From CAKMZU01 sp965248335 (lineage in GTDB: Bacteria; Pseudomonadota; Gammaproteobacteria; Pseudomonadales; DT-91), in assembly GCA_965248335.1 (NCBI GenBank), contig CBDFIY010000001.1:1-64000 (forward strand): 64,000 bases of DNA. The letters are read 5' to 3'. Positions 25,017 through 35,307 of this stretch are shown here, piece after piece. The stretch's first letter is position 1, and each line of letters begins with the position of its first letter. The notes under the pieces were generated by a model. It made no database searches. It was not told where the DNA came from and saw only the letters and a program-made list of their open reading frames with translations. A program made the translations under genes and the position numbers.

Positions 25017-25925
25017 TCAAACAGCCATCATTGCCGATGAGTATGAAATAGGTGCATTTTCATCTTCATAGGTGACAACTTCCCAAGCGTCCTTTCTTGA
25101 AATAAGCTCTCTGAGGACTGCATTATTCAAAGCATGACCAGATTTATAAGCTCTAAACTCACCTATCAAACTATTGCCCAATAAATAAAGGTCACCAATC
25201 GCATCTAATACTTTGTGCTTAACAAACTCATCCTCATAGCGCAAACCGTCCTCATTAACAACTTTATAGTCATCAACAACAATTGCATTATCGAAACTAC
25301 CGCCCCGAACTAAACCTTTTGAGCGTAAGTACTCGAACTCATGCATAAAACCGAATGTTCTCGCACGGCTAATTTCTTTAACAAAAGATGTGGTTGAGAA
25401 ATCGATTTCAACCTTAGATTTTTTATTTGCAAATACTGGGTGATCAAAATCAATCGCAAAAGAAACCTTAAAGCCATCAAAAGGATGAAAACTAGCTACC
25501 TTATCGCCCTGCTCAACCCTAACCTCCTTCTTAATTCGTATAAATTTCTTAGCCGCAGCCTGCTCTTCAATACCCGCAGATTGGATCAAAAATACAAATG
25601 GCCCCGCACTTCCATCCATAATAGGGAGCTCAGGCGCACTGACATCCACATAAGCATTATCAATACCTAAACCTGCCATGGCAGAAAGTAAGTGTTCAAC
25701 CGTTGATATATTCACATCATTCACGGTTAACGTTGTTGCCAAAGACGTATCGCCAACATTTTCCGCCAGTGCTTTAATTTCTACGGGTGGATTAAGATCG
25801 ACACGCCGAAAAACAATACCCGTATCAACAGGGGCAGGCATCAGGGATAAATACACTTTTTCACCCGTATGCAAGCCAACACCAGTTGCCCGTATTGAAT
25901 TACGAAGCGTTCTTTGCCTAATCAT
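25017..25925 (-). CDS. lpxC: UDP-3-O-acyl-N-acetylglucosamine deacetylase
   Basis: The committed, zinc-dependent step of lipid A synthesis, in the cytoplasm. ATG 25925 has GGAAGG 6 bp upstream and starts MIRQRTLRNSIRATGVGLHT, giving 302 residues. Zinc ligands are visible in HLLSAMAGLGIDN, and in HKVLDAIGDLYLLGNSL (His and Asp); the catalytic His is in KSGHALNNAVLREL. It is the last gene of the dcw block, 184 bp after ftsZ, and is followed by a terminator. Its presence shows the organism makes lipopolysaccharide or lipooligosaccharide. Confidence 0.97.
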   Translation of the reverse strand: MIRQRTLRNSIRATGVGLHTGEKVYLSLMPAPVDTGIVFRRVDLNPPVEIKALAENVGDTSLATTLTVNDVNISTVEHLLSAMAGLGIDNAYVDVSAPELPIMDGSAGPFVFLIQSAGIEEQAAAKKFIRIKKEVRVEQGDKVASFHPFDGFKVSFAIDFDHPVFANKKSKVEIDFSTTSFVKEISRARTFGFMHEFEYLRSKGLVRGGSFDNAIVVDDYKVVNEDGLRYEDEFVKHKVLDAIGDLYLLGNSLIGEFRAYKSGHALNNAVLRELISRKDAWEVVTYEDENAPISYSSAMMAV

Positions 25926-26109
25926 CTGTAAACCTTCCAAATATAATCACTCGCAAGTGTATCAGAGACATCTAAAATTAAAAAGCTTACCCAAAAAAAA
26001 CTCGTAAAACTTAGGGGCTACTCTCAAGCAGCTCAAAATAAACAAAAGGCTCGTCAAACATTCAGCTCTGTTATATTCACAATAGAGACACATTGAGAAA
26101 CCATAGCAC

Positions 26110-27297
26110 TTAATCTGCCTGACGCCTTAAAAAAGCTGGGATATCCAATAAATCCATATCATCTTTTGCCGGCATCTCAGATGGGTGCGTTGCAGACACT
26201 GCTTTGATGCCCTGCTTACGAATCACTGTTGGTCTATCATACCCCGAGTAATCGTGCTCAGATTCAAGATTGGGCGCCTCAGCATGCACGGCATGCGATT
26301 CAACAGAAGCCCTTGAACTTGAGCTCGTTGCTTTACTATGAATCCCCCCCAGGCCAGTTGCGACCACAGTCACTTTGATTTCATCACCCATAGAGGGGTC
26401 AATAACCGTACCCACAACGACAGTTGCATTTTCTGATGCAAAATCTTCAACAATTTCACCAACCTCACCGAACTCTCCTAAACCGAGAGACTCACTCGCT
26501 GTAATATTAACCAATATACCCCTTGCACCCTGAAGGTTCACATCTTCAAGCAACGGGCTGGATATTGCTGCCTCTGCAGCCTTAGCTGCTCGCTCTTCAC
26601 CAGAAGCGTGACCACTACCCATCATAGCCATGCCCATTTCCGACATAACTGTCCTCACATCAGCAAAGTCAACATTGATTAAGCCTGGACGAATAATCAA
26701 ATCTGCAATACCTTGAACCGCATGATGTAATACATTATTTGCTTCTTTAAAGGCATCTACCAATGAAATTGCACCACCCATAACAGCTTCTAATTTCTGA
26801 TTGGGAATCGTTATCAAGGAATCAACATGCTCTGCCAGTTCTTTTATACCGTTTTCAGCCAGCGCCATACGCTTTTTCCCTTCAAACTTGAAAGGCTTAG
26901 TCACCACGGCAACAGTTAAAATACCTAGTTCACGGGCCACTTCCGCGACCACTGGGGCTGCACCCGTTCCTGTCCCACCTCCCATACCCGCTGTAATAAA
27001 CACCATATCAGAGCCTTGCAACAACTCAGCAATCCTATCTCTGTCTTCAACGGCAGCTTGTCTCCCCACCTCAGGATTAGCACCTGCACCAAGGCCTTTA
27101 GTAACCGTACTCCCTAACTGCAGAACCGTTTTTGTATCAACATCGTTCAATGCTTGCGAGTCGGTATTGGCACATATGAATTCAACCCCATCAGTCTGAT
27201 GCGCAATCATATGCTTGACAGCATTTCCACCACCACCGCCAACACCAACAACTTTGATGACTGGATTCTGAGGTTGATTATCAACTAATTCGAACAT
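26110..27297 (-). CDS. ftsZ: Cell division GTPase FtsZ
   Basis: The tubulin-like GTPase that forms the Z ring. 395 residues: N-terminal VVGVGGGGGNAVKHM, the GTP-binding signature GGGTGTGAAP, T7 loop NVDFADVR, a disordered linker rich in Ala/Ser/His (about 315-375) and the conserved C-terminal peptide DLLDIPAFLRRQAD that binds FtsA and ZipA. It follows ftsA by 40 bp on the minus strand. The 184-bp gap to lpxC is one of the larger gaps in the cluster and may hold a separate lpxC promoter. Confidence 0.98.
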   Translation of the reverse strand: MFELVDNQPQNPVIKVVGVGGGGGNAVKHMIAHQTDGVEFICANTDSQALNDVDTKTVLQLGSTVTKGLGAGANPEVGRQAAVEDRDRIAELLQGSDMVFITAGMGGGTGTGAAPVVAEVARELGILTVAVVTKPFKFEGKKRMALAENGIKELAEHVDSLITIPNQKLEAVMGGAISLVDAFKEANNVLHHAVQGIADLIIRPGLINVDFADVRTVMSEMGMAMMGSGHASGEERAAKAAEAAISSPLLEDVNLQGARGILVNITASESLGLGEFGEVGEIVEDFASENATVVVGTVIDPSMGDEIKVTVVATGLGGIHSKATSSSSRASVESHAVHAEAPNLESEHDYSGYDRPTVIRKQGIKAVSATHPSEMPAKDDMDLLDIPAFLRRQAD

Positions 27298-27337
27298 GAA
27301 TTTTCTCCCTTGCCTCTATTTCAAGCACAAAAATTAA

Positions 27338-28573
27338 TTAAAAGTTATTTTGAAACCACTTCTTAACTGAGTCTGCTATGGACACCTTATTACTTCTACT
27401 TACTGATCCAGGCAATGGGGAAAGTTGTTGCTTTACCGCATAATGCAACAATCCCACACCTGTCGAATAAATAGGGTTTCGGACAATATCTTGCAATCCC
27501 CCCGCTTGATTAGGTACGCCTAATCTCACAGGTACATGGAAGATTTCCTCCGCCAAATCAACTGCCCCTTCCATTTTCGCAGTACCCCCTGTTAAAACTA
27601 TTCCACCAGCCAACATCTGCTCATAACCACTTCTTCTTATTTCCGCTTGAACTAGAGTAAATAATTCATCGTACCTTGGTTCAACCACCTCCGCTAACGC
27701 TTGTCTCGACAAGTCCCTAGCTGGACGATCGCCAACACTCGGTACTTTTATGGTTTCATCTGCACGCGCAAGCTGGGCTAACGCACAGGCATATTTGATT
27801 TTGATTTCATCCGCATGCTGCGTTGGCGTCCTAAGTGCCATAGCAATATCATTAGTGACCTGATCACCTGCAATAGGGATCACACCTGTATGCTTAATTG
27901 AACCTTCTGTGAAAATGGCTATGTCTGATGTCCCGCCACCAATGTCAACAAGACAAACACCCAACTCCCTCTCGTCATCCGTTAACACGGCATAACTAGA
28001 CGCTAGCTGCTCCAAAATAATATCTTCTGGCACCAAGCCGCAACGTCTTATGCATTTCTCAATATTTTGTGCTGCATTCACAGCACCCGTCACAAGATGT
28101 ACTTTAGCTTCCAACCGAACCCCAGACATACCGTAAGGCTCTTTGACGCCATCTTGTGAGTCAATCAAATATTCTTGGGGTAAAATATGTAAAATTTTCT
28201 GATCAGCAGGAATCGCAACAGCTTTTGCTGCATCGATAACACGCTCAACATCAGCTTCGGACACTTCATTATCTTTAATCGCAACGATTCCATGGGAATT
28301 CAAACTTCGGATATGACTACCTGCAATACCAGCATAGACAGAATGTATTTGGCAGCCAGACATAAGCTCTACCTCTTCCACTGCGCGCTGGATTGCATGC
28401 ACCGTCGATTCAATATCAACAACAACACCCTTTTTTAAACCGCGTGAAGGGTGAGAGCCTATTCCTATAATTTCCAAACCTTTGTCATCTGAGTACTCTC
28501 CAACAATGGCCACAACTTTTGACGTTCCAATATCTAAACCGACGATCATATTTTCTGCGTTTTCGTTTGCCAT
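27338..28573 (-). CDS. ftsA: Actin-like divisome protein FtsA
   Basis: Tethers FtsZ to the membrane and recruits later division proteins. ATG 28573 overlaps the ftsQ stop (TGATG), giving 411 residues. The N-terminus MANENAENMIVGLDIGTSKV has the actin-type phosphate-1 loop; DIGGGTSDIAIF is phosphate-2. The C-terminal amphipathic helix ADSVKKWFQNNF is the membrane anchor. A one-codon longer TTG start is possible but unlikely. Confidence 0.97.
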   Translation of the reverse strand: MANENAENMIVGLDIGTSKVVAIVGEYSDDKGLEIIGIGSHPSRGLKKGVVVDIESTVHAIQRAVEEVELMSGCQIHSVYAGIAGSHIRSLNSHGIVAIKDNEVSEADVERVIDAAKAVAIPADQKILHILPQEYLIDSQDGVKEPYGMSGVRLEAKVHLVTGAVNAAQNIEKCIRRCGLVPEDIILEQLASSYAVLTDDERELGVCLVDIGGGTSDIAIFTEGSIKHTGVIPIAGDQVTNDIAMALRTPTQHADEIKIKYACALAQLARADETIKVPSVGDRPARDLSRQALAEVVEPRYDELFTLVQAEIRRSGYEQMLAGGIVLTGGTAKMEGAVDLAEEIFHVPVRLGVPNQAGGLQDIVRNPIYSTGVGLLHYAVKQQLSPLPGSVSRSNKVSIADSVKKWFQNNF

Positions 28574-29406
28574 CAATCACGACCCCCTATAATAATCTTG
28601 TTGTTATTTTTCAACGCTTTCTCATCAAATACGACAGAAAGGCCGTTCACATACCTTAAATCAACACGCTTTAAACGATCCACATTATGAATCAATTGAT
28701 TCTGATATACAGAAACCCATCGTGATAATTGCTCACTCAATAAGTCAGAATCCATAACCAGATCAATATCTTGCGCCAGCCTCAACCTAACAGCTCCTAT
28801 ATAACTGACATCAACTTCCCTGACAGGTTTCATGTTTTCAGGAATGTTTTCGTTTATTCTTTCATAGACAGATATAACATGCCGAAAATCAGTACCAATC
28901 AGCCTAGGTAGGGTGTTATACCCAGGTACACCTTTGATTTGAATAACCTTCATAGACTCAGTAACATAAGCATCATCATTCCACCGTGCGATTAACGCGT
29001 TTTCTTCAATATGAATCTTTAGTCTATTCGGAAAAATACGCTTAACTCCAACCCACCCGACCCACGGCACTGCTGCCAAATCATGGTGCAACTGAGCTAA
29101 ATCCAAGCCTAAAAAGCCCTTCTGAGATGCCTCATGAATAATCAGCTGTAAATCTTCCTTTGATACCTTATGAAAATCTCCCTCAATATCTACGCTGACG
29201 ATAGGTACATTTATCAACGCATGCAACACTTGATGACCTGATATAAAAATAATTAACGTAGTAATGGCACCAATTACCATCAGGGATTTTGTTATCGTAA
29301 AAAATGAAAAAATCCATTTCAAAAAAGCCCCCTGTAAAAAATAAATACTTTTTGCTTTTCCCCCAGATCTCTTAACCTTTTTTGCTGAGTGAGCAGGTGC
29401 TTTCAT
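28573..29406 (-). CDS. ftsQ: Divisome protein FtsQ
   Basis: A bitopic protein that links early and late division proteins through FtsL/FtsB. The 277 residues have a basic cytoplasmic tail (APAHSAKKVKRSGGKAKSIY), one membrane helix near 35-57 (TKSLMVIGAITTLIIFISGH), a POTRA domain (VPIVSVDIEGDFHKVSKEDL) and the beta domain ending VDLRYVNGLSVVFDEK. It overlaps ftsA by one base and follows ddlB after 1 bp. Confidence 0.95.
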   Translation of the reverse strand: MKAPAHSAKKVKRSGGKAKSIYFLQGAFLKWIFSFFTITKSLMVIGAITTLIIFISGHQVLHALINVPIVSVDIEGDFHKVSKEDLQLIIHEASQKGFLGLDLAQLHHDLAAVPWVGWVGVKRIFPNRLKIHIEENALIARWNDDAYVTESMKVIQIKGVPGYNTLPRLIGTDFRHVISVYERINENIPENMKPVREVDVSYIGAVRLRLAQDIDLVMDSDLLSEQLSRWVSVYQNQLIHNVDRLKRVDLRYVNGLSVVFDEKALKNNNKIIIGGRD

Positions 29407-29407
29407 C

Positions 29408-30334
29408 TTAAAAAGCCCCCTCCATAATAGCGCTCACCAACGCCTCAAAACTAAAACCCGCATTTTTCGCCGCTAAAGGCACAAGGCTATGAGATGTCAT
29501 ACCTGGCAATGTATTCACCTCAAGTAAGAAAGGTTGCCCCTCCTCATTTAACATAAGATCAACTCTACCCCAACCGCTACAACCCAAAATATCAAATGCT
29601 TTTAGGGATAAAGCTTGAAGCTTACTTTCTTCCTCTTGATCTAGGCCACTAGGACAATAAAATTCAGTTTCATTAGATACATATTTAGCTTCGTAATCAT
29701 AAAATAAGTTACCTGTTTCCATTCTGATCATAGGTAATGGCCTACCATTCAGTATACCTACAGTATACTCATCACCCTCAATCCATTTTTCAGCCATCAC
29801 TTCTTGATCATACTCACGTGCATTCACCAGCGCTTTTTCAAACTGATTAGCATTTTCTACAATCATCATTCCTAGACTAGAACCTTCATTAGAAGGTTTT
29901 ACCATCACTTTTGAGCCAAGTTTTCCTTTTACTTCTTCCCACACTGTAAATTGATCGATCATGCAAAAAGGCGCTGTAGGTATTACGGAGCGTTGCCAAA
30001 TGCGCTTTGTCTGCTGCTTATCCATTGCAATCGCTGAAGACAAAGCATCACTTCCCGTATAAGGAATGCCCCTCTCTTTCAGTAGTGACTGAACCGTTCC
30101 ATTTTCACCATCTCCACCATGTAGGGCTATAAAACAATAATTAATTGCATGCCTACTAAGCTCTGCCGATAAGTTTTCTGTTTTACAATCAATTGCTATC
30201 GCGGGAATATCCATTGATCTAAGCGCTTGCATCACACTTGCGCCACTCTGTAATGAGACTTCCCTCTCTGCACTTTCCCCACCCAACAAAACAGCCAGAT
30301 TCCCTTGTAATTTTTCGCCAATAGACATACTCAT
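29408..30334 (-). CDS. ddlB: D-alanine--D-alanine ligase
   Basis: Makes the D-Ala-D-Ala dipeptide for peptidoglycan precursors using ATP. An ATP-grasp enzyme of 308 residues: NLAVLLGGESAEREVSLQSG at the N-terminus, KPSNEGSSLGM (ATP loop), EWIEGDEYTVGIL-type grasp strand, and the metal-binding LLEVNTLPGMTSHSLVPLAA. ATG 30334 overlaps the murC stop as ATGA; the in-frame ATG 30328 is an alternative. Confidence 0.96.
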   Translation of the reverse strand: MSMSIGEKLQGNLAVLLGGESAEREVSLQSGASVMQALRSMDIPAIAIDCKTENLSAELSRHAINYCFIALHGGDGENGTVQSLLKERGIPYTGSDALSSAIAMDKQQTKRIWQRSVIPTAPFCMIDQFTVWEEVKGKLGSKVMVKPSNEGSSLGMMIVENANQFEKALVNAREYDQEVMAEKWIEGDEYTVGILNGRPLPMIRMETGNLFYDYEAKYVSNETEFYCPSGLDQEEESKLQALSLKAFDILGCSGWGRVDLMLNEEGQPFLLEVNTLPGMTSHSLVPLAAKNAGFSFEALVSAIMEGAF

Positions 30335-31743
30335 AAAAAACCATCCTTAGCTAACATTTCAGCCAATACTCCTACAGTACCTGCACCTTGCGTCATAACA
30401 AGGTCATCATCCACTAAAATACGCTTCAAAACACCTTTTACTTTATCGATACCTTTAACTAATAAAGGGGCGTTACCTGTTAATTCTTGTAACGTTTTAC
30501 TCAGCGACAAACTGTCCGCACCAGGAATCGGTTTTTCTCCTGCAGAGTAAACATCCAGCAATATCAATTGATCGACTTCCATTAGCACAGCTACAAACTC
30601 TTCATACAAATCATAAGTTCGGGAATATCGATGTGGCTGAAAAACCATCACTATCCGTTTCCCAGGAAAGCTGACACGCGCAGCATCAATAGTCGCCTTA
30701 ATCTCAGTAGGGTGATGACCATAATCATCAACAAGCTGAACAGAGCCGCCCTCAACAGGGAACTCTCCATACGTTTGAAATCGTCGGCCGACGCCCATGA
30801 ACTCTTTTAACCCACAAACAATTGCCTCAACATCCAACCCTTCATCTAAGCATAAAGCAATGGCTGCAGTTGCATTTAATACATTATGACGGCCGGGTAC
30901 ATTAAGTTGAATAACAATGGTTTGCCCCGTCGGCGTCTCAACCGAAAACTCACTAACAGTACCTTCGGTTGATAAGCGGGTAATTCTGACGTCTGCATCT
31001 TGGCAAAAACCATACGTTATAACTGAGCGCCCGAATTGTTTCGACATACTCCTTAGTATAGGATCATCAAGGCAAAGCACGATAACGCCATAAAAAGGTA
31101 AATTATTCGTAAACGCTATAAATGTTTCTTTTAACTTATTGAAGTCGCCGCCATATGTACTCATATGATCAGCCTCAATATTGGTAATCACGGCTGACAT
31201 TGGCTGTAAATGCAAGAAAGAGGCGTCGCTCTCATCTGCCTCAACAATCAAGTACCGGCTTTCTCCTAGCCGTGCATTGCTTCCAAAACTATTCACAAGA
31301 CCGCCAATAATAAAAGTAGGGTCAAGTTTTGCTGCTGCAAAGATGGATGCAATCATACTGGTTGTCGTGGTTTTTCCATGTGTACCAGCAACAGCAACGC
31401 CATGTCTATATCGCATCAGTTCTGCCAACATCTTGGCACGAGCAACCACGGGGACTCGATTGCTTTTCGCCCAAAGAACCTCAGGATTGTCAGCGTCAAC
31501 GGCTGTGGAGGTAACCACCACATCAGCACCCTCAACATACGAAACATCATGCCCTTCGTATATTTTTACACCCAATGAAGCAAGCCTTTCTGTGTTTTGA
31601 GAAGCCTTCAAGTCCGACCCTGTCACCGTATAGCCCTGCGTTTGCAAAACTTCAGCTATGCCGCACATACCTGCACCACCAATACCTACAAAATGTATTT
31701 GGTCAATTTTACGCATTCCAGGCACTTTTCTTATCGAACTCAC
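30331..31743 (-). CDS. murC: UDP-N-acetylmuramate--L-alanine ligase
   Basis: Adds L-Ala, the first residue of the peptide stem, to UDP-MurNAc. 470 residues with the Rossmann-like FVGIGGAGMCGIAEVL N-terminus and the Mur-ligase P-loop VAGTHGKTTTTSM. VEADESDASFLHL and the C-terminal VDDYGHHPTEIKATI are conserved. The start is GTG 31743, which overlaps the murG stop as GTGA; ATG 31716 (MRKIDQIHFVG) is the alternative and closer to the usual family start. Confidence 0.96.
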   Translation of the reverse strand: MSSIRKVPGMRKIDQIHFVGIGGAGMCGIAEVLQTQGYTVTGSDLKASQNTERLASLGVKIYEGHDVSYVEGADVVVTSTAVDADNPEVLWAKSNRVPVVARAKMLAELMRYRHGVAVAGTHGKTTTTSMIASIFAAAKLDPTFIIGGLVNSFGSNARLGESRYLIVEADESDASFLHLQPMSAVITNIEADHMSTYGGDFNKLKETFIAFTNNLPFYGVIVLCLDDPILRSMSKQFGRSVITYGFCQDADVRITRLSTEGTVSEFSVETPTGQTIVIQLNVPGRHNVLNATAAIALCLDEGLDVEAIVCGLKEFMGVGRRFQTYGEFPVEGGSVQLVDDYGHHPTEIKATIDAARVSFPGKRIVMVFQPHRYSRTYDLYEEFVAVLMEVDQLILLDVYSAGEKPIPGADSLSLSKTLQELTGNAPLLVKGIDKVKGVLKRILVDDDLVMTQGAGTVGVLAEMLAKDGFL

Positions 31744-32807
31744 AACGCCACCTCTAAACAGCTTCCAACTACACGTCCCGTAGCATTTGGTTTTGCTAAC
31801 GCCATAACTTTTGTTTGCATTACTCGTAGCTTCATCCGGTTTTGATGAAAATAGCGCAGTTTATCTATCAGCCAATGCACAGAGAGTTCGGACTGCTGCA
31901 CTAAAATGGCTGCCCCTGAGTCAGATAACCATCTTGCATTAGCCGTTTGATGATCATCAATGGCATAAGGAAACGGCACAAAAATCGCTGGCTTTCCAGC
32001 TGCAGCTAATTCACTGACAGTCATGGCACCTGAACGACAAATAACAATATCTGCAAATTCGTATGCCTGATCCATCTCCCTAATAAAGGGTGACACACGA
32101 ATATGCTCACTCGGCAAACGCGTAGCATACAATGCCATCATATCCGTATAATGCTTATCGCCAACCTGATGCCAAATAGAGAGTGAATCGCCAAGACTAT
32201 CACACACCTCAGGGATTAGCTGATTAATCGCTTCCGCACCCAAACTGCCACCTACAATGAGCACCTGCAATCTTTCTTCATCTCTTGGTAAGTGGTCGCC
32301 ACCGTAAGAGTAGATTGTTGCCCTAACAGGGTTTCCGACAGTGATGGCATTCGCGGAAATCGCTTGAGGGAAAGCTTGCAAATTAACGTTAGCTACCTTC
32401 GATAAAATACGATTAGTTGTACCAGCAATGGCATTTTGCTCATGAATGATTAGAGGTATACGCCCGATTTTGGCTGCTATTCCTACTGGGCCAGAAACAA
32501 ATCCCCCCATACACAATACGGCATCAACGTTAAGGCGCTTAATAATCTTAAGTGCCTGTAAAATAGCACGACTAATAAGCCAAGGCGCTTTAATCAACGC
32601 TAATGCTTTTTTACCGCGAATCCCCTCTATATCGATATATTCAATCTTGATATTTGATTCAGGGATAAGCTTGGACTCAATACCGCGACGCGTGCCGACC
32701 CAAAATACTTCATGTCCCTGCTCTATCAACATTTTAGCGACAGCAAGCCCAGGGAAAACATGTCCACCTGTTCCTCCAGCTACAATCAGGATGCGTTTTG
32801 CGCTCAC
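31740..32807 (-). CDS. murG: Lipid II synthase MurG (GlcNAc transferase)
   Basis: Transfers GlcNAc to undecaprenyl-PP-MurNAc-pentapeptide at the inner face of the membrane, making lipid II. 355 residues, GT28 family. The glycine-rich loop GGTGGHVFPGLAVA is at the N-terminus, and the donor-binding region includes VGGSLGAEAINQLIPE and CRSGAMTVSELAAAGKPAIF. It overlaps ftsW by 4 bp at its start and murC by 4 bp at its end. Confidence 0.97.
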   Translation of the reverse strand: MSAKRILIVAGGTGGHVFPGLAVAKMLIEQGHEVFWVGTRRGIESKLIPESNIKIEYIDIEGIRGKKALALIKAPWLISRAILQALKIIKRLNVDAVLCMGGFVSGPVGIAAKIGRIPLIIHEQNAIAGTTNRILSKVANVNLQAFPQAISANAITVGNPVRATIYSYGGDHLPRDEERLQVLIVGGSLGAEAINQLIPEVCDSLGDSLSIWHQVGDKHYTDMMALYATRLPSEHIRVSPFIREMDQAYEFADIVICRSGAMTVSELAAAGKPAIFVPFPYAIDDHQTANARWLSDSGAAILVQQSELSVHWLIDKLRYFHQNRMKLRVMQTKVMALAKPNATGRVVGSCLEVAL

Positions 32808-33967
32808 TTCGGCACCCCCCGTGTTTTTCTCTCTCGCTGCTGCACTAGATTTAACTGTGCGCCGACTCGCAAGACAATGCCCAACATGAATAAGTTCACG
32901 ACAAGGCTACTACCACCGTAACTTAACAAGGGTAATGTCAGCCCTTTGGTGGGCAAAAGACCAATATTGACCCCCACATTGATGAACACTTGAGCCGCAA
33001 AGACTAGCGAAATACCATACGTTAAATATGCTTCAAAAAAAGCATTTTTCCTTTCCAATCGTCTCGCCAAAATAAATAACTTACCAATCAAAGCGCCAAA
33101 AATAGCAATAGTGAGCACCCCTCCGGCAAATCCGAGCTCTTCAGCAATAATAGCGAATACAAAATCCGTATGTGCCTCCGGAAGAAAAAACTGCTTTTGG
33201 ATACTCTGCCCAAGCCCCAACCCAAACCACTCACCGCGACCAAAAGCGATTAGCGACTGAGTTAGCTGATAGCCGCAATCATAACGGTGTGATTCTTGCC
33301 AGGGATCGATAAAACATTTCAGCCTCTCCAAACGATAGGAGGAGGAAACGGCCATAGCAACAACGGCCATCAATGTCGCTACAATTAAGGAGACAAACTG
33401 TGGAAATCCGAGGCCAGCAAGAAATATCATGCCGAGCACAGCAAAGATAATAACCACAGCAGAACCAAAGTCAGGTTCTTCCAGTAATAAAACAATGGCA
33501 ACAACCAAAACAGCGATGGGCTTTAAAAAACCACGCCATCTTTGCATCACTTCGTCTCGACGTCTTAATAGATAACCCGCCATGTAAATCAAAATAAACA
33601 TTTTAGCAACTTCAGATGCTTGAACATTAATGAATCCCATCGGGATCCATCGACGGCTGCCATTCACCTCTCGGCCAATGCCAGGTATGAGCACTAAAAC
33701 CAACAATACAAATGCTAATATCAGATAGAGCCACCCAAAATCCAACCAGTGTCGCGTTGGAATAAAGAAAGCAACCGTTCCTGCTACCAAAGCAATGACA
33801 GCAAAAATACTTTGACGTATCGAAAAATAGAGCGGCGCTTGATAGTTAAAACTGGCAAAATCAATAGATGATGATGACACCATCACCACGCCCAAAGAGC
33901 ATAATACCATGACAAGAAAGATCAGTGATTTATCACTATTTTGCCAAAGAATTACTGAAGGCTTCAT
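32804..33967 (-). CDS. ftsW: Lipid II polymerase FtsW (SEDS family)
   Basis: The septal peptidoglycan glycosyltransferase that works with FtsI. 387 residues with about ten membrane helices. Conserved SEDS stretches are NGSRRWIPMGFINVQASEVA (with the lipid II contact region), LEEPDFGSAVV carrying the essential Asp, and LPTKGLTLPLLSYGGSSLV near the end. The ends overlap murG and murD by 4 bp each. Confidence 0.97.
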   Translation of the reverse strand: MKPSVILWQNSDKSLIFLVMVLCSLGVVMVSSSSIDFASFNYQAPLYFSIRQSIFAVIALVAGTVAFFIPTRHWLDFGWLYLILAFVLLVLVLIPGIGREVNGSRRWIPMGFINVQASEVAKMFILIYMAGYLLRRRDEVMQRWRGFLKPIAVLVVAIVLLLEEPDFGSAVVIIFAVLGMIFLAGLGFPQFVSLIVATLMAVVAMAVSSSYRLERLKCFIDPWQESHRYDCGYQLTQSLIAFGRGEWFGLGLGQSIQKQFFLPEAHTDFVFAIIAEELGFAGGVLTIAIFGALIGKLFILARRLERKNAFFEAYLTYGISLVFAAQVFINVGVNIGLLPTKGLTLPLLSYGGSSLVVNLFMLGIVLRVGAQLNLVQQRERKTRGVPK

Positions 33968-35301
33968 GCAGCTGCCTCCCGTATTTTTTCAACCTGCTCA
34001 ATAAACACATCACCACGATTTTCAAAGCTGTCAAACATATCAAAGCTTGCACAGGCTGGTGACAATAAAACAATATCGCCGTCCTCAGATAACGCATGCG
34101 CACGAACAACGGCCGCCTCTAAGCTCGATAAAAACTGAGCTTGAATTGTTAGCATAGCGGCCATTTTCTCAGCACAATCACCAATAAGAATCAACTGCTT
34201 AACATGTCGCTGTACTGTTTCGGAAAGCTCAGAGAAATCGCTGCCCTTATCTTTTCCACCCGCGATCAAAATAATATTTCTAGTTGATGTTAACCCTTGG
34301 ATAGCCGCAAGTGTGGCACCAACATTAGTCCCTTTCGAATCATTGTAATAATCAACACCATCAATAGCACCTAGCCATTGACACCTATGTTTAATACCGT
34401 CGAATGACTTAACGCTTTGACACATATCATCAAGACTAATCCCTAAAGGGAAACAACAAGCAAATGCCGCCATGACATTCATGAGATTATGCGTACCTTT
34501 AAGACGAAGAGCATCACGACTAAGTAGGCTTTCTCCTTGATAAACAATATGCTCATTCTTTAAACAAAAGCTCGAATTCGTAGTTGATCCAAAAGTAAAT
34601 GTATCTCTCTCAAAAGTACTCACATGCGTCATCGCATCATCAGAATTGTAAACAGCTTTTTTAGTTCCCTTATATACCGACAATTTTGCTTTTTTATAAT
34701 CGTCAAAGGAGTCATACCTATCCATATGATCTTCTGAAATATTTAACACGCAAGCTACATCAGCATTCAAAGCATCCAGCCTTTCCAGTTGAAAACTCGA
34801 CAACTCAAGAACGATAACATCAGCACAGTAACTTTCTTGCAATGTTTGCAAAACAGGTACACCAATATTCCCGGCAAGTGTCACTTTTTTTCCTGTATCT
34901 TGTAATATATGAGCAATCAAACTCACGACTGTTGACTTACCATTTGACCCCGTCACCGCAATAATAGGCACGTTAACCTCTGCCCTAAATAGCTCAATAT
35001 CGCTGGTTATCCTAGCGCCTTGCTGAACGTAAGAGGTAACAACCGGATCTGATAAAGCAATGCCTGGACTTACAACGAGCAAATCAACCATAGCGCAAGC
35101 TGCATTCAACGAGCGCTCTCCTAAGAAGAACTCTGCCTCTGGAAACTGTGCTTTAAATTTTCCATACTGAAGTGGTTCTTCACGTGTATCCAAAAAGAAA
35201 AAAGGTTTGTTAACACTGGATAAATAACACGCACAAGAAAACCCCGTCAGCCCTAAACCAACAATTGCTACCTTCTCACACTGCTCTAGTTTCTCTAGCA
35301 T
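33964..35301 (-). CDS. murD: UDP-N-acetylmuramoyl-L-alanine--D-glutamate ligase
   Basis: Adds D-Glu to UDP-MurNAc-L-Ala. 445 residues. The N-terminal UDP-binding domain reads VAIVGLGLTGFSCACYL; the ATP loop is VTGSNGKSTVVSL; LELSSFQLERL and the C-terminal GVDYYNDSKGTNVGATLAAI are typical of MurD. It starts 6 bp after mraY and its stop overlaps ftsW by 4 bp. Confidence 0.97.
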   Translation of the reverse strand: MLEKLEQCEKVAIVGLGLTGFSCACYLSSVNKPFFFLDTREEPLQYGKFKAQFPEAEFFLGERSLNAACAMVDLLVVSPGIALSDPVVTSYVQQGARITSDIELFRAEVNVPIIAVTGSNGKSTVVSLIAHILQDTGKKVTLAGNIGVPVLQTLQESYCADVIVLELSSFQLERLDALNADVACVLNISEDHMDRYDSFDDYKKAKLSVYKGTKKAVYNSDDAMTHVSTFERDTFTFGSTTNSSFCLKNEHIVYQGESLLSRDALRLKGTHNLMNVMAAFACCFPLGISLDDMCQSVKSFDGIKHRCQWLGAIDGVDYYNDSKGTNVGATLAAIQGLTSTRNIILIAGGKDKGSDFSELSETVQRHVKQLILIGDCAEKMAAMLTIQAQFLSSLEAAVVRAHALSEDGDIVLLSPACASFDMFDSFENRGDVFIEQVEKIREAAA

Positions 35302-35307
35302 GTTGCG